Assembly: GCF_000835495.1 (NCBI RefSeq)
Contig: NW_015622544.1
Coordinates: 3,128,855-3,192,854 of the forward strand
Direction of reading: 5' to 3'
DNA: 64,000 nucleotides
Source of the DNA: Cladophialophora immunda
Taxonomy: Eukaryota; Ascomycota; Eurotiomycetes; Chaetothyriales; Herpotrichiellaceae
Shown here: positions 22,032 to 32,716 of the stretch, piece by piece
Numbering within the stretch: the first letter of the stretch is position 1
How the letters are laid out: every line of letters begins with the position of its first letter
Notes under the pieces: model-generated
What the model saw: only the letters and a program-made list of their open reading frames with translations
What the model was told of the DNA's origin: nothing
Database searches by the model: none
Translations under genes and position numbers: made by a program

Positions 22032-22055
22032 GAAACGAAACGAAACGAAACGAAA
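22032..22055. repeat. GAAAC pentanucleotide microsatellite
   Basis: Four perfect GAAAC units followed by an imperfect one, in the intergenic region upstream of transporter 1. Probably a neutral simple repeat. Confidence 0.85.
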
Positions 22056-22238
22056 ACTCTGTTCTTCAACTCTGTTTTCGCGTAAAGCAAGAAAATGTTC
22101 CAAAAGGAAACGGAAAGGAGATTCCATTAGCTACCGGTCTTTCATTTTCGAACAAAGCTAATTGGCAGACCTCACCCCGCAAGATCAGGTCTCACTATGT
22201 CCACAGAGACGGCTGGAAATGGTCCATTCGAGTGCCCA

Positions 22239-23529
22239 CTACTTCGGAATGAGATTCGCGGCCTTCATCCTGTCGAACCCACGCAGCCACTGCGTCGGCG
22301 TGTCTAGAACGTCGGGGAACCCCGTGGCATACATCTCAGTCAGGTCAAAGGGGTGGTCAAACGTCCACTCCTGTGTCAGGTAGTTGATGAACGGCCAACT
22401 TGTCCCCTCCATGGTCCCCGGGCGGACCTTGGTCTCCCTTACCCACTGGGTCCATTTATCCTTGTTGCCCTCCATGAACGCCCCGATCGACTGCGCTTTC
22501 CCGCTGGGATCGGGCCCGTCCAGAGTGTCGACTCCAAAGTATTGGCAGATGACGGGCCAGAGCACTTTCCATTGAATTGGCTCCGGTCTGTCCGCCACGT
22601 TGAATGACTTCCCGTTCACCTTTGCGGGGTGCAGCGAGGAGTAGATGTGGAAGCGTGCGAGGATTGTGGACGAAGTGTCGGTTCGTTTGGCGGCCCAGGC
22701 GCCTTCGTTGCCCGGGAACCTCACCGGTGGCGGGCTAGGGCCATGAAGCCACTTGTAAAAGCTGAAGTACAGACCGAGACCTTGGACGATGCTCATGGCA
22801 TTGTTCTGCGGCACAAATCCGACCTGCTCGCCCTTGTTAGCGGTTGCGGATTTCCGTTGAAGTTGGCATGGCATAGACGTACAATCGCATCTGGGCGAAG
22901 TTCGCACCATCCCCACTTCTTCCCTTTTGCCAACCTCCTGATCTCATCAACCTGGGCGTAATAGAAGATCTTGTCCCCCCAAGGCGACGGCACACGTGGA
23001 GCAGACTCTTTCAACGGGATCTCAATCTTGATATGTTCAATCCATTCGAGTCCGTAATGCTGTGAATCAGGTCAGTGTGTGCGGGACGCGGAGTTTTCGG
23101 CACCGAAAAAGCAACGTAACTACTAACCTTTCCACCAGTCTGCAGGGTGAAGAACGAAAAGTTCGGACACACTTTCTCCAGTGCCTGGATCGAATTGGCG
23201 ACGAGGGCGACGTTTGCTCTAATCACCTCCTCATGGCTCTTACCATGCGCCGTGTAAGCTGTGAAATAGACGGGTCCGACATCACCAATGTTGTCAATGG
23301 ATTTGAGTCTCGTTGCGATCTCGTCGACCGGGAGACCCAAGTCGAAGCCGCTGTAAAGTTCGACTCGGTGGTAATCCTCCTCGGGGACCATCGCGGTCTC
23401 TTTGCTCAGAGGCCGGTATGTGAGGCCGATTATGCGCTTGAAGGTCGTCGGCGACGGGTAGGTGCGCAACTCGTCCAGGACTCCCCAGCCGGACACCCCA
23501 GATGCCCCGAGAACAAGTGCTGTCGCCAT
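22239..23529 (-). CDS. PRISE-type short-chain reductase (iridoid synthase / progesterone 5-beta-reductase-like)
   Basis: Three exons (23128-23529, 22883-23059, 22239-22823) give 387 residues, close to the usual length of this atypical SDR group, which reduces enones or acts on related ketones with NADPH. The Rossmann motif is LGASGVSGWGVLDEL, typical of PRISE proteins. VYFTAYTAHGKSHEEV and LQTGGKHYG follow, and FYYAQVDEI carries the catalytic tyrosine; the canonical YxxxK lysine is replaced, as in the family. GWCELRPDAIVGFVPQNNAM and SFNVADRP complete the signature. The start gives MATALVLGASG. A perfect CCGGAA-N6-TTCCGG lies about 205 bp upstream. Next to a Baeyer-Villiger-type monooxygenase, it may process a cyclic or conjugated ketone; that is inference. 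Confidence 0.8.
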
Positions 23530-24278
23530 TTGCGCGTCGAGACGAGTTGACAAAGTTGCTGCGATCGACGCTGGAGAGGAGGATGGGGCGGGCGAGCGGC
23601 CACAAAGACACGACCGTCCATTCTTCAAGGGTTTCGATCTTTAGAGTAATCGAGAGACAATTCCTGCTCTGTAGCATTGCTTGGGGTAGAGAGCGTGGGA
23701 GTCTCTGTGCTTGCCAGAATCAACGGAACCGTGATTCCGGAAGGCGGTTTCCGGTGGTTTCCAGCCTCCATGGCCAGAACACCTCACCGGAGGTACCTTG
23801 CATTGATTACCAATGCAGCCGCCGGCCCCAGTTGTTGGCATTCGGCTCTTGAAGAAGTCTTATTCATTCCGCTGCACCGACTTCAAGTTGAGTATGCGAA
23901 GTGCCGTGTGGGGGAAGAGGGCGTACTCGGTACAGCACTTAGAGTCCACGCTTATCCCCACAAGCCCTAGGGAGTATAGAAGCGTATATGGCCAATCACA
24001 ACTAGCGACTAATACGTATCCGATCCGCTCCAACCCCCTTTTTCCAAAGTGGGCCAGCCCACCGCAGCCGAGGCAAGCAGTAGAAACAGCTACGATCAAC
24101 TGTGATTGAGGAGGGACAAGCGTAGGAAGAGATACCATGCGGATGTATATATGTCTATTTATGCTTATGAGCTTTACCGAAACATGAAACAGTATTGCGT
24201 TCGAAGCAAGGTACCGACAACACGAGTCACACTTGATCCAACGTGTTGCCTGCGTGGACCCCGGCCGTGTACCGAGCG
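23530..24278. other. Promoter of the PRISE reductase / 3' region of the monooxygenase
   Basis: About 750 bases with the palindrome at 23737 and otherwise no supported gene. Short frames on both strands are not conserved. Confidence 0.5.
23737..23754. promoter_or_regulatory. CGG-N10-CCG palindrome, PRISE reductase promoter
   Basis: CCGGAA-ggcggt-TTCCGG, a perfect palindrome arm pair about 210 bp upstream of the reductase ATG. It overlaps a 16-mer (23730-23745) repeated exactly at 30144-30159. Confidence 0.65.
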
Positions 24279-26462
24279 CTAACTTGACGCGTCTGCTCCT
24301 ATCAAGTTCTTCTCATGCTCTGGCCACCACTCGTCGAACAGATGGACTCTCGTCCGAAGATGTGCGGCTCTTTCCCCTCCTTCGGCTTCCGTCTTGGTCT
24401 GTCCGATCCCAAAGTACGAAAAGCGGTTCTTCCCGCCGAGATATTCATAGTCAAAATCTTCCCAGCGCGGCTCCTTGATGACCGAGAGGAAGTGCAGCGT
24501 GCTCCCTGGCCACACCGCCGTGACTCGGCCATCGACCGTGTTGTTTTTGTACCAACTCCGGCACGGGTGGACCCAGACCGTCTCTGGCATCAGAGTGTCG
24601 ACGTGTTCGACAAGGTCGTCAATCGCCTCCTGCTTGGGGTTCATCGTGCGGATCCGTTGAGTCTGCATCTTCTGCACACACTTCAAAATGTAATCTGCGG
24701 TGGCTTCCAGGACGGGGAGGAATGAACCGTTTGCCGCACAGGCCTGTGGACCGTTGAAAATGAAATAGTTGGGAAGGTCCCGGATGGCCAGTGACAAGTA
24801 GCCCTTGGGATCTGAGGTGGAACGAGTCAGCAGAGGACTACCGGGCTAGTTGAAAGGACACAACTCACCAGCTCCAAACTTTTCGTCACACTTGAAGCCG
24901 TTCCTTCCCGTCAACTTGAAGCGAGGCGCGAAGCTGACGTCGAACCCCTGGAAGATATATCAGCACCTGAACTGTTCTTCGAGCCAGAAGTAAACCTACT
25001 GTGGCGCAGATAATAGTGTCGACTTTCCTCTCTGTGCCATCCGCCGACACGATCCCGCCGGCGGTCACGCGCGTGATTTCCTGCGTCACTACCTCGACAT
25101 TACTCTCACACATTGCTTCCAGATATCCCACACCTGGGGTCAGTCTGCGGCATCCAACGCCAAACTTTGGGATGAGGAGAGGTATAAGCTCCGGCTTCTT
25201 GGCCAAAGATGCCTCCATTCTTGCAGTCAAATCTCTAACAGTCGATAGTTGCAGATCGCAGCTGTCGACAAACATCTCATAATAGTGGTTAAACTCCGAT
25301 TCGAGATCGCACCTGGGCGGAGAAACTCAGTCCTACGCCTTCACTCGACTTGACAGCGAGATATTTCTCACCTGTATTGCAAATGATACGCTGGGTCGTT
25401 CCTGAAATGCTCCTTCTCCACATCCGAATACGGTGGATTGCCTTGTGGCTGTCTCGACTTGATACCGGCAAAAGGCATTGCAATCCACGTAGGTGATCGC
25501 GCATAGGTGTCTATGTGTTTTGCCTTGGGCTGGACTGAATGGATGTTAGCACTCCCTCAAATGCTTGATTTCACCACCACCAACTTTTTGGAAGGATCTG
25601 GATGGCCGAAGAGCCCGTGCCTATCAAGGCGACGTTTCGACCTTCGGGAGTCCAGGGTCGGTCGAAATGGGCTGAATGCAATAGTTTTCCTTTGAAGTCT
25701 TGAAGACCAGGGATTGCTGGCCATTTCCACGCGCTGTTGTCACAATTATCAGAGAGCGTCCAAGCTTCAACCAGCTAGACTTACTTCAGAATCCCGCAAG
25801 CGTTGACCAAAATGTCGCAGCTATCACGGAGAACCGATCCATCGGGGGTCTTTATTTGAAGCTCATACTTGGCATCACCTTCGTTCCACTCCGCAGAAAC
25901 AAGCAGGTGACCGAATTTGATGAACCGTCGCACTCGGTACTTGTCGGCGACGCCTGAGAAGTATTCTTGGATCTCGTCGGATTCAGCATAGCTGAAGAAA
26001 TTAGTGGACTCGTCACACTGGAAGCGATCCGACACCTTACTAATGAGACCAGTCTGTCTTTGGAGCAAAAGAGAAGGTGTAGATGTGAGCTGGTACGTCG
26101 CATGCGGCGCCGGCTGCGAAATCGAGGATCAGCTTCATATTGTGGCCGTCACAGAGGATCAGCAGGTGGCTGCACTCACGGTATTTGTTCTCGAACCACG
26201 TTCCCGCCACATCTGGATTCTTCTCGTAGATTTGGAACTCGACATTTTCCAGCAGTTGTTCTTGTCTAATCGCCATATACTGAGCGCAAACCAGTCTGTT
26301 AATATTGTGTATCTGTTGGAAGACCCAGATTCCTTGTGAACTCACCATACCGGAGGCGCCTGCTCCGATGCAGACAATCCGCAAATTTCGCGGGGCGAAT
26401 AGGAGTTGCCTTTCAATTTTGTACGGCGCTTCACACACATCGTCCACTTTGTGAGGTGACAT
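24279..26462 (-). CDS. Baeyer-Villiger-type flavin monooxygenase
   Basis: Nine exons (26346-26462, 26180-26279, 26041-26113, 25785-25991, 25585-25733, 25372-25534, 25000-25312, 24869-24947, 24279-24811) join in frame to 577 residues. It contains the N-terminal FAD-binding GxGxxG (IVCIGAGASGM), the second Rossmann motif for NADPH (VALIGTGSSAIQILPK), FEIYEKN-like FQIYEKNPDVAGTW, and SAHFDRPW in the position of the BVMO fingerprint F-x-G-x4-H-x3-W/P region. The family turns ketones into esters or lactones, or oxidises heteroatoms; closest by eye to 4-hydroxyacetophenone/cyclohexanone monooxygenase-like fungal proteins. The start gives MSPHKVDDVCEAPY. A perfect CCGGAA-N6-TTCCGG lies about 240 bp upstream. 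No lesion is seen, although eight introns make exon prediction error-prone. Confidence 0.85.
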
Positions 26463-27186
26463 CTTGTAAAGATAGGCCCAGGGGAAAAATTTGCAGCCGT
26501 ACAACTAGCTTCGTCTCCGAGCAGATGATTGTTCCAGTCGTCGCCAACTCACCTGCAACGCTGCTACTCTTATGGACACAAGACACGGAAACAGCTTCAA
26601 GGCGAGGGATCGAAATATGTTGCCTGAGATCGAGTTTAGGCCATCACTGCTATAGTAGGCCGAATTCGAGGCTGCGACACTCGAAAACGCTTCCACCGGA
26701 ATCGCGTTTCCGGCCACATTATGGAGAAACAAAGTGTTTAGGCATCGAAATGTCTGCGATACAGTGACATTTGAGTACTCGCTTACTATGCTATAGACGG
26801 GAGCTGGATTCCCGGGTTGTCACGTCCGGGCTTAAGCCAATTTGGAAGGTTCATTGGTGGACTGATGGCCGTGTTGGTGATGGAATCAGACTACGTTTTC
26901 CCTGAACATCCACCGGTCGCTTAAGCAGAACTTATTGTTCACAGGGTAAGTCTCGGAGCACAGCTGTCACATTGACATTTCCTCACCTGACCATAGGCAC
27001 GCTTCTCACAGACTGCTGTCCTGTCTCTAGGGAGGCAGGGCTCCAGAACTCTACCTACTTGTATAGCGTCAGAATGTGGACCTCATGAGAGAATATGCTC
27101 AGAAACACCCAATTTCCTTGCTTCAGATTCCATCTTTGCATCACTTTCATGAAAGTAAACTTGGAACCCTGTTCGAGTGTGCTGGA
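26463..27186. other. Promoter region of the Baeyer-Villiger-type monooxygenase
   Basis: About 720 bases holding the palindrome at 26696-26713. No coding sequence supported. Confidence 0.5.
26696..26713. promoter_or_regulatory. CGG-N10-CCG palindrome, monooxygenase promoter
   Basis: CCGGAA-tcgcgt-TTCCGG, perfect arms, about 240 bp upstream of the monooxygenase ATG. Confidence 0.65.
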
Positions 27187-28098
27187 TCATTGGCTAAGAG
27201 TGCGTGCAAACGCCTCCAGAGCATCCGCAACAGCTTCCTTGACCTTGCTCACGGGTAAGTCCTCGAACGGGCGGGACGTCCAGTATTTGTCTTGCTCAAG
27301 ACCCTGGTAGATCAACGGCTCCGTCCCTAACACCACTTGCCAGCCTGCCCTTTGAGAGAGGTCGGCGATTTCGGTCCAGGGAGTCGGGTGGTAACACATC
27401 TCCAGCAGTGCGCCCTTATGTTCCTTGGACAGAAAAGTCTCCAGCACGTTCCTTGCCGTTCTCTCCGTCTCGGACGTGGGAGGGAAATTTGGCACGCAGG
27501 ACACAATGGCTCCTGGTCCTTGTAGCGCCTCGGCTTGCTCAACGCTTTCCACAAATACTAGTCCCTCAGCGAGACCTCTCTGCTCAAAGTGCTCGATTAG
27601 ATCATCTATCTCTTGTCTGTCACGGTTGACCAGGTATATTGTGGCGCAGCGAATCCACTTCTTCAACGCATACACGGCGGCCCGGCTTGCTCCACCGCCA
27701 CCGACAACAAGGCCTGGCCTTCCATGGTAGAGCGCATCGGGCACGTTCCTGGCGAAAGCCTCTCTGATCCCGACACAGTCCGTGTTAGTTCCGCAAAGCT
27801 TGCGCTCCCCGTCCACCGCCGTGACATAGATGGTGTTGCAGGCACCGACATCCCTTCCCGCGGAGTCAATCTCGTCCAAATGCCCCATGATCGAAACCTT
27901 GTGGGGCATTGTGACTGCAGCTCCGAAAAATCGGGGCTCTTGGGTCAGCTGCAGGAATCCTGGCAGGTCGAGAGACTCCAGCGCGGTCATTTTGCAGGGA
28001 ATTCCCAGATTCTCGAATGTTGTGTTGTGCACGAGTGGTGAGAGCGAGTGCTTTAGAGGGTAGCCAAAGAGGTAGCTGATGCCCTCTATTTCCTTCAT
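27187..28098 (-). CDS. Shikimate/quinate dehydrogenase-like protein
   Basis: A single exon of 303 residues, the length of a monofunctional shikimate or quinate 5-dehydrogenase (fungal shikimate dehydrogenase proper is a domain of the AROM pentafunctional protein). Substrate and catalytic residues are present: Ser18 and Ser20 in KHSLSP, Lys67 in MPHK and Asp107 in NTDC. The nucleotide loop is VVGGGGASRA (about 131-140) and NRD follows the second strand, compatible with NADP or NAD use. The C-terminus has GTEPLIYQGLEQ. A stand-alone copy in a cluster with sugar porters suggests catabolism of quinate, shikimate or a related cyclic polyol acid rather than aromatic biosynthesis. It is divergent from the aldo-keto reductase gene, with a CGGAA-N6-TTCC site in between. 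Confidence 0.88.
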   Translation of the reverse strand: MKEIEGISYLFGYPLKHSLSPLVHNTTFENLGIPCKMTALESLDLPGFLQLTQEPRFFGAAVTMPHKVSIMGHLDEIDSAGRDVGACNTIYVTAVDGERKLCGTNTDCVGIREAFARNVPDALYHGRPGLVVGGGGASRAAVYALKKWIRCATIYLVNRDRQEIDDLIEHFEQRGLAEGLVFVESVEQAEALQGPGAIVSCVPNFPPTSETERTARNVLETFLSKEHKGALLEMCYHPTPWTEIADLSQRAGWQVVLGTEPLIYQGLEQDKYWTSRPFEDLPVSKVKEAVADALEAFARTLSQ

Positions 28099-28593
28099 GT
28101 TGATGCTCGTGGCGTAATTCCCAGAGGAGAGGCGGTATGGCAGAATTCAGTCTTAGTGAATGATGCTGAGTTTGTTCTCGTTCGATGCAGTTGAAGTATC
28201 TGTGGGAACAATGAAGTTGGCGAATATCAAGTATTACACACGCTCCTCGGAAGAAAGAACCTTGTCCCTTGCCCCTGATTTGACGGCAGCCTTGCGTTCC
28301 CCGCGTTTTGCATTTGCGTGCTCGGAAACTGGGTTCCTTGCCGTCTAGCATACATTAAGCAACCACAGAGGTGCCCTCTGGATATAGAAGATCAATACAG
28401 TTGGACAGTGAGTTTGCATGAACCTTGTATGTGACACCCGATTGCCCCAATCCCGGCCAAAGCCTGGAACTAATAAATAGGCGATGTGACAGATGATATA
28501 ATAATAATAGCAAAACCTCCCCAAGTCCGGCTCGTTGACTTCCTCACGGGAGAAGTTGTGCTATTACAGCTTTGTTTTTCAGTGCTAGTCAGA
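28099..28593. other. Divergent promoter, shikimate dehydrogenase-like / aldo-keto reductase
   Basis: About 495 bases. Contains the palindrome at 28323-28337, well placed to control both genes. No gene seen. Confidence 0.5.
28323..28337. promoter_or_regulatory. CGGAA-N6-TTCC site in a divergent promoter
   Basis: CGGAA-actggg-TTCC, followed by T instead of the G of the full motif. It lies 225 bp from the dehydrogenase ATG and 257 bp from the aldo-keto reductase ATG. Confidence 0.55.
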
Positions 28594-29761
28594 ATGATTG
28601 CAACAAATATGGAGCATTTGACTATCAAATCAACCTACAAACTCAACACTGGATATGAAATCCCAGCTCTTGGGTTTGGAGTAAGTCATTCACACAGAAA
28701 TGTGTACTGTCATGCTGACTCGGGATGGTTTGAAGGTCTATCAAACGTGAGACCCAAGACAGAGCCACGCACTTCTAGTCCTAATGGTTTACCACAGGCC
28801 CGCCGACGAGGCAGAGAAGGTTGTAGCGCATGCTCTGAACATTGGGATTCGGCAGGTCAGCAAAATTGTCCGTCTTGTCAACCTGTCGACCGTCGACTGA
28901 CCTGGGCGGTTTAGATCGACTCGGCGCCAATCTATGAGAACGAAGCGCCTTGCGGCGCCGCGATCAGGAAAAGCGGCATCCCGCGCGACCAAATCTTTTA
29001 CGTCTCCAAAGTGTGGCCGAATCGAATGAGCTACGAGAACGCGAAACAGGACGTCGACACCACGCTTGCCACTGCCGGTCTAGACTATGTTGACTTGTAC
29101 ACATCCAGCTTTATCGGTCGATTGCTGGCGACGGTCTAATGTTTTTGCAGGTACATCATACATGCACCATACGGTGGCAAGGAAGCTCGATGTGGAGCGT
29201 GGAAAGCCCTGGTCGAGGCCCAACAGGCTGGCAAAGTCCGCTCGATCGGTGTCTCAAACTATGGCGTCCACCACCTGGAAGAGCTGAAGGAGTATATTGC
29301 GGAACTTGAGAAGGAGGGTGGAGAGGGTGCTGGAGGCAAGATCAGCGTCGGGCAGTGGGAGCTTCACCCGTGGCTCGCCAGGCCAGACATCACCGAGTGG
29401 TGCAGACGGAACGGAGTGCTTTGCCAGGCGTACAGTCCTCTCGCCCGAGGGCAACGCATGGAAGAGCCTGTCCTTCACAAACTCGGAGAGAAGTACCATA
29501 AGTCGCCTGCGCAGATTCTTGTGCGCTGGAGCTTGCAGAAGGTAAGGCTGATCCTTAGACTCGAACAGCATGTGGTCTCTCCTTTGACTCTAACTTCTCC
29601 GCTAGGGCTTCTCTCCGTTGCCGAAGTCAGTCTCAATGAAGCGAATCGAGGAGAATGCAGACGTCTTTGACTTTGAACTGACGAAGGAAGACATGGCGGA
29701 GTTGGATCTCAAAGATGTATATGCTCCTTCGACTTGGGATCCTACAACATCCCATGACTAG
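28594..29761 (+). CDS. Aldo-keto reductase
   Basis: Six exons (28594-28680, 28736-28746, 28798-28855, 28915-29096, 29151-29541, 29606-29761) join to 294 residues, normal for the AKR superfamily of NADPH-dependent carbonyl reductases. The second exon is only 11 nt and restores the conserved GVYQT before PADEAEKVVAHAL. The catalytic tetrad is visible: Asp and Tyr in IDSAPIYENE, Lys in VSKVWPN and His in YIIHAPYGG. Further landmarks are RSIGVSNYG, QWELHPWL and AYSPLARG, and the NADPH-binding KSVSMKRIEENADVF near the C-terminus. A second ATG lies five codons downstream and could be the real start. It shares a divergent promoter and cluster motif with the shikimate dehydrogenase-like gene. Confidence 0.83.
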
Positions 29762-29992
29762 CCTCTAGATAACTATGAAGCCAAACTATGAAGCCGTTTC
29801 AGCCAAGCATAAAGAGACTACAGCGACTTTTCATGCCAGAGTAGTGCCCATGAGTTTTCTAAGCTCATATAGCCGAAATACAAATCTTCAAAGACTGTTT
29901 CCCCCCAGATTTGTGGATGCGACAGTCGCAGAAGGCACGGTGGAATGAGTGAATGGGCTCCTTTCCCGTACCTTCGTCTCACATCTCACCGT

Positions 29993-30006
29993 CGGAAAGC
30001 CTTCCG
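29993..30006. promoter_or_regulatory. Variant palindrome with a 4-base spacer
   Basis: CGGAA-agcc-TTCCG. Same arms as the cluster motif but with a shorter spacer; may be a weaker or non-functional version. Confidence 0.3.
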
Positions 30007-30143
30007 CTTTGCAATTCATCTACTTGCCGCGGCTGAAATTGTGGAGGTGATGAGCAGGCCGAAAGCCTGTGTGGAGGTGGTTAGACTTAATTCCAGATGC
30101 GTGCTGTTCTTGAGCAAGATCCGGAGAACCCAGACTGCGGCAT

Positions 30144-30159
30144 CGTGATTCCGGAAGGC
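30144..30159. repeat. 16-mer shared with the PRISE reductase promoter
   Basis: CGTGATTCCGGAAGGC occurs here, about 190 bp upstream of the ABM-protein ATG, and again at 23730-23745. It includes the palindrome TTCCGGAA, but the second TTCCG arm is missing here. Confidence 0.5.
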
Positions 30160-30349
30160 CTCTCGATGTTGTGCGAGAAACTACGATGCCGGATCCAAAC
30201 GCCTATGCCTTGTAACCAGACACATGCCCGGCATACTTAATGTCGAATCCTTGCGACCCTCGGCCATCCCACGACTACGATCTTACCCGCCAACGTGACC
30301 ATTGCGACTTACATTCACAGCTCCCCGAGCAAATTTGTGAGCATTGACC

Positions 30350-30807
30350 ATGACTCAGGCAATCCTCATTGCGACCATTTATCCCCAGCCCGGGAAAGCC
30401 GATCGGGTATACGCGCCGTTGCATCAATCACCCACCCCCTCCCATCGTCGCCTCCACTGACAAGTCGCGCCACCTAGATTGTGGAATTGCTGCTGCAGAC
30501 CGCCAAGGTCGTGCATGCCGAGGAGCCCTACGTGACCGAGTATTCCTGCTACCGAGAGATCAACTTCCAGGACGGCCAAGAAGACATCATCATGTTCGAA
30601 AGGTCTGTCTTATTCTTCCTGTGACGGCGGCGAATTTTGAGAGGCTGATTTTCGAGAACAAGATACACTTCTCTGGAGAATCAGAATGTTCACATGGGAG
30701 TCCCGCACGTGGTGAAGTTGCTGAAGACTTGGGAGGAGGAGGATCTGCTTAGACGGCCACCTTTGATCAAGAACGTCGAACATGTGGGCGGATTTGCTGG
30801 TCGTTGA
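30350..30807 (+). CDS. ABM-fold small protein (antibiotic biosynthesis monooxygenase family)
   Basis: Three exons (30350-30406, 30478-30602, 30663-30807) give 108 residues, the size of a single ferredoxin-like dimeric alpha/beta-barrel domain. MTQAILIATIYPQPGKADR forms the first strand. VELLLQTAKVVHAEEP and YSCYREINFQDG then match the ABM core, followed by a helix-rich end (HVVKLLKTWEEEDLL, then GFAGR). The family includes cofactor-free quinol monooxygenases (YgiN/ActVA-Orf6 type), heme-degrading enzymes and isomerase-like members. It converges on an SDR gene about 115 bp away, inside the catabolic cluster, and could act on a quinol or enol intermediate; the substrate is unknown. No single unspliced frame shows the whole domain, so automatic annotation could miss it. 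Confidence 0.75.
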
Positions 30808-30923
30808 ACCTCTTGACTGTACGCCACCGTTAAGTGGAACGCAAAAGTGAAATGAAAATACATTGAGCTATGCTAACATCTACTTCTCTAATAAGTGTGA
30901 CCAATGATGATTGTCATGACTTG

Positions 30924-31950
30924 TTATTTTTGTCTCTCCTGGTCCAGAAGGGTAATGGTTTCGTCGTAGATCACACCCATATTGCTCGTGGTGGCGCCCG
31001 GCCCTGATGCCACGGGACTGTCAACCGCCAGAAATCGAGTGCGGCCCTTGGTCACCTCGAGCACTGTGCCACCGGGGTACTCTGCTCCTTCGATCACCCT
31101 GAGCATGACATCTGCCACCTCTTCCGGTTGGATCACTACGTCGTCGGCACGGAAGACTTTCTTGATATCCTCAGTCCACAGAGGAGTAGCCACATTCCCC
31201 GGTGCCACAGCCACGACTTTGATGCCGAACTCCTTGTGGAGAGGAGCCAGCGCCCGGGTAAAAGCAGACACGGCTGCTTTTGACGAACAGTACAGTGGCT
31301 GGTTGAAAAGAGGGAATTGGGCGGCGAGGGACGATACGTTGAGGATGACGCCCACAGTCCTGGTTGACGGCGGCGGGGAGACTCGTGTGATCTGATCTCG
31401 AATGGCGAGACGGGTGCCTTTCATGAGTGCAGAGACATTGAGGTCGATCGATTTGTAGCTGGTTTCTTCCGTGTCTTTCCAGAAATTGGACCATGGCTGT
31501 ACTCGTGCGTCAGCGACGCAAATTGCGTTGCTCGAAACAACGACATGCTCACTGGTTCAAACACTCCTGCACTGTTACACAACACGTCGACCTTGCCAAG
31601 TCGATTCTTGGTGAACTTAAAGAGGTCGTGTAATTGGTCCCATTGAGTAAGGTCTGTCTTCTGGAAGAAGATGTCGTCCTGTCTGTCAGTTCCTGTCAGC
31701 ACCTCCAGCGATCTGGCCATATTGTTCAGTTATGACTACCTTTGCTTCATTAACTCATCCAGCGCTGGTGTTCTCTGTAGGTCGGCAACCACAACTTTGG
31801 CTCCCTTCTGAACCAGAAGTTTTGCAAAGGCTAGGCTTATGCCTTCGGCAGAGAATTAGAAGTTCCGCATACAACTGTTGGTACAGAGTAAACCTTACCC
31901 GACGCTCCACCCGTAACAATTGCACACTTTGAGGCAATTGCAAATGCCAT
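30924..31950 (-). CDS. Short-chain dehydrogenase/reductase
   Basis: Four exons. 31899-31950, about 31740-31842, an exon starting near 31712 and ending at 31553, and 30924-31496; the second intron's boundaries are uncertain and would be only about 42 nt in the best fit. The classical SDR signature is complete: TGGASGIS after the first splice, CNSAGVFEPPW (NNAG-like), ILNVSSLAAQF (Ser) and YCSSKAAVSAF (Tyr-x3-Lys). Length is about 290 residues with a C-terminal extension. It resembles 15-hydroxyprostaglandin dehydrogenase-like fungal SDRs acting on a secondary alcohol. The start gives MAFAIASKCAIVTGG. It is divergent from the polyol dehydrogenase gene, with a CGGAA-N6-TTCC site between. Confidence 0.8.
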
Positions 31951-32716
31951 GCTGTCGTAAAGATCTTCGCTGAGGATGAATTGACGAGATATCAAGAGTT
32001 CGAGATAGTTGATCGTTGATCTAGAGCTTTAGCGAGCTCTAAGTGTAAGTTGGTCTCGGCGTTATGGCCATCGACAGATGTTGCGTCGGTAGCAAGCACT
32101 CACCGACCCAGCCACAAGAGAAAGACGCCAAGGGTGGAAAGGAAACGGCCTCGGTGACAAAGCGATTGCGTCTCAAAAGTGACAGAAGCCAGATGATCTT
32201 TAGAATGGTGCTTGCACGTAACTGACAGTGGGACTAGCAACTCGCAGACTCAGTCACGAATTTGCAAAGGAGACGACTTCCCGGATCGTCGCCGGTTCTC
32301 GAATTCCGCAGTACGCGCTGCTCCTAGGGTTGAGCCGCCTCATAGTTCAATCCGCCGGAAGGGTGAGCAGATGAAGGGGAAGGGGTCGCCGGGGACCGTG
32401 CCCACTGTCGAGGAAGTTTTGGCTCAGAAAGTGCATTCCCGTTTGGAACATCAGTTTTTGCTTCCCACAGATCTGTCTGGTGTATGCACTGTCAGGAATA
32501 TGCGCCGCGGGGTTGTCGTGGCATGCAATGTTCAAATGAAGAATGCGGAAACCATCTTCCATACCAATTGAATTCACGTTTGGCAGGCGAATAGCTTGAT
32601 GAAAACTGTGTTGATGGCTGGATATACATCGTATAGCTCCGTTGGGAGAAGGGAGAGTTTGGCCGACCCAAGTCCAAGCCCTGTGACTTTCGCAGAGCTC
32701 TCACAGCCCATAGAAT
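31951..32716. other. Divergent promoter, SDR / polyol dehydrogenase
   Basis: About 765 bases with the cluster palindrome at 32546-32560. No supported coding sequence. Confidence 0.5.
32546..32560. promoter_or_regulatory. CGGAA-N6-TTCC site, polyol dehydrogenase promoter
   Basis: CGGAA-accatc-TTCC followed by A, 157 bp upstream of the polyol dehydrogenase ATG and about 600 bp from the SDR ATG. Confidence 0.55.

Larger units (their letters stand above)
21647..22238. other. Promoter region of transporter 1 and 3' side of the PRISE reductase
   Basis: About 590 bases holding the CGG-N10-CCG palindrome at 21861 and the GAAAC microsatellite at 22032. No gene was seen. Confidence 0.5.
29762..30349. 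other. Promoter region of the ABM-fold protein gene
   Basis: About 590 bases. Contains CGGAA-agcc-TTCCG (29993-30006; four-base spacer) and TTCCGGAA inside a 16-mer (30144-30159) identical to one in the PRISE reductase promoter. No full CGGAA-N6-TTCC site was found. Confidence 0.5.

Noticed and set aside
24279..26462. Baeyer-Villiger-type monooxygenase as a pseudogene because of many stop codons
   Set aside because: Eight introns with normal signals join all fragments in frame to 577 residues with both Rossmann motifs.
30149..30162. Possible eighth full CGGAA-N6-TTCC site in the ABM promoter
   Set aside because: After CGGAA and six bases the sequence is TCGA rather than TTCC, so only a half-site is present.
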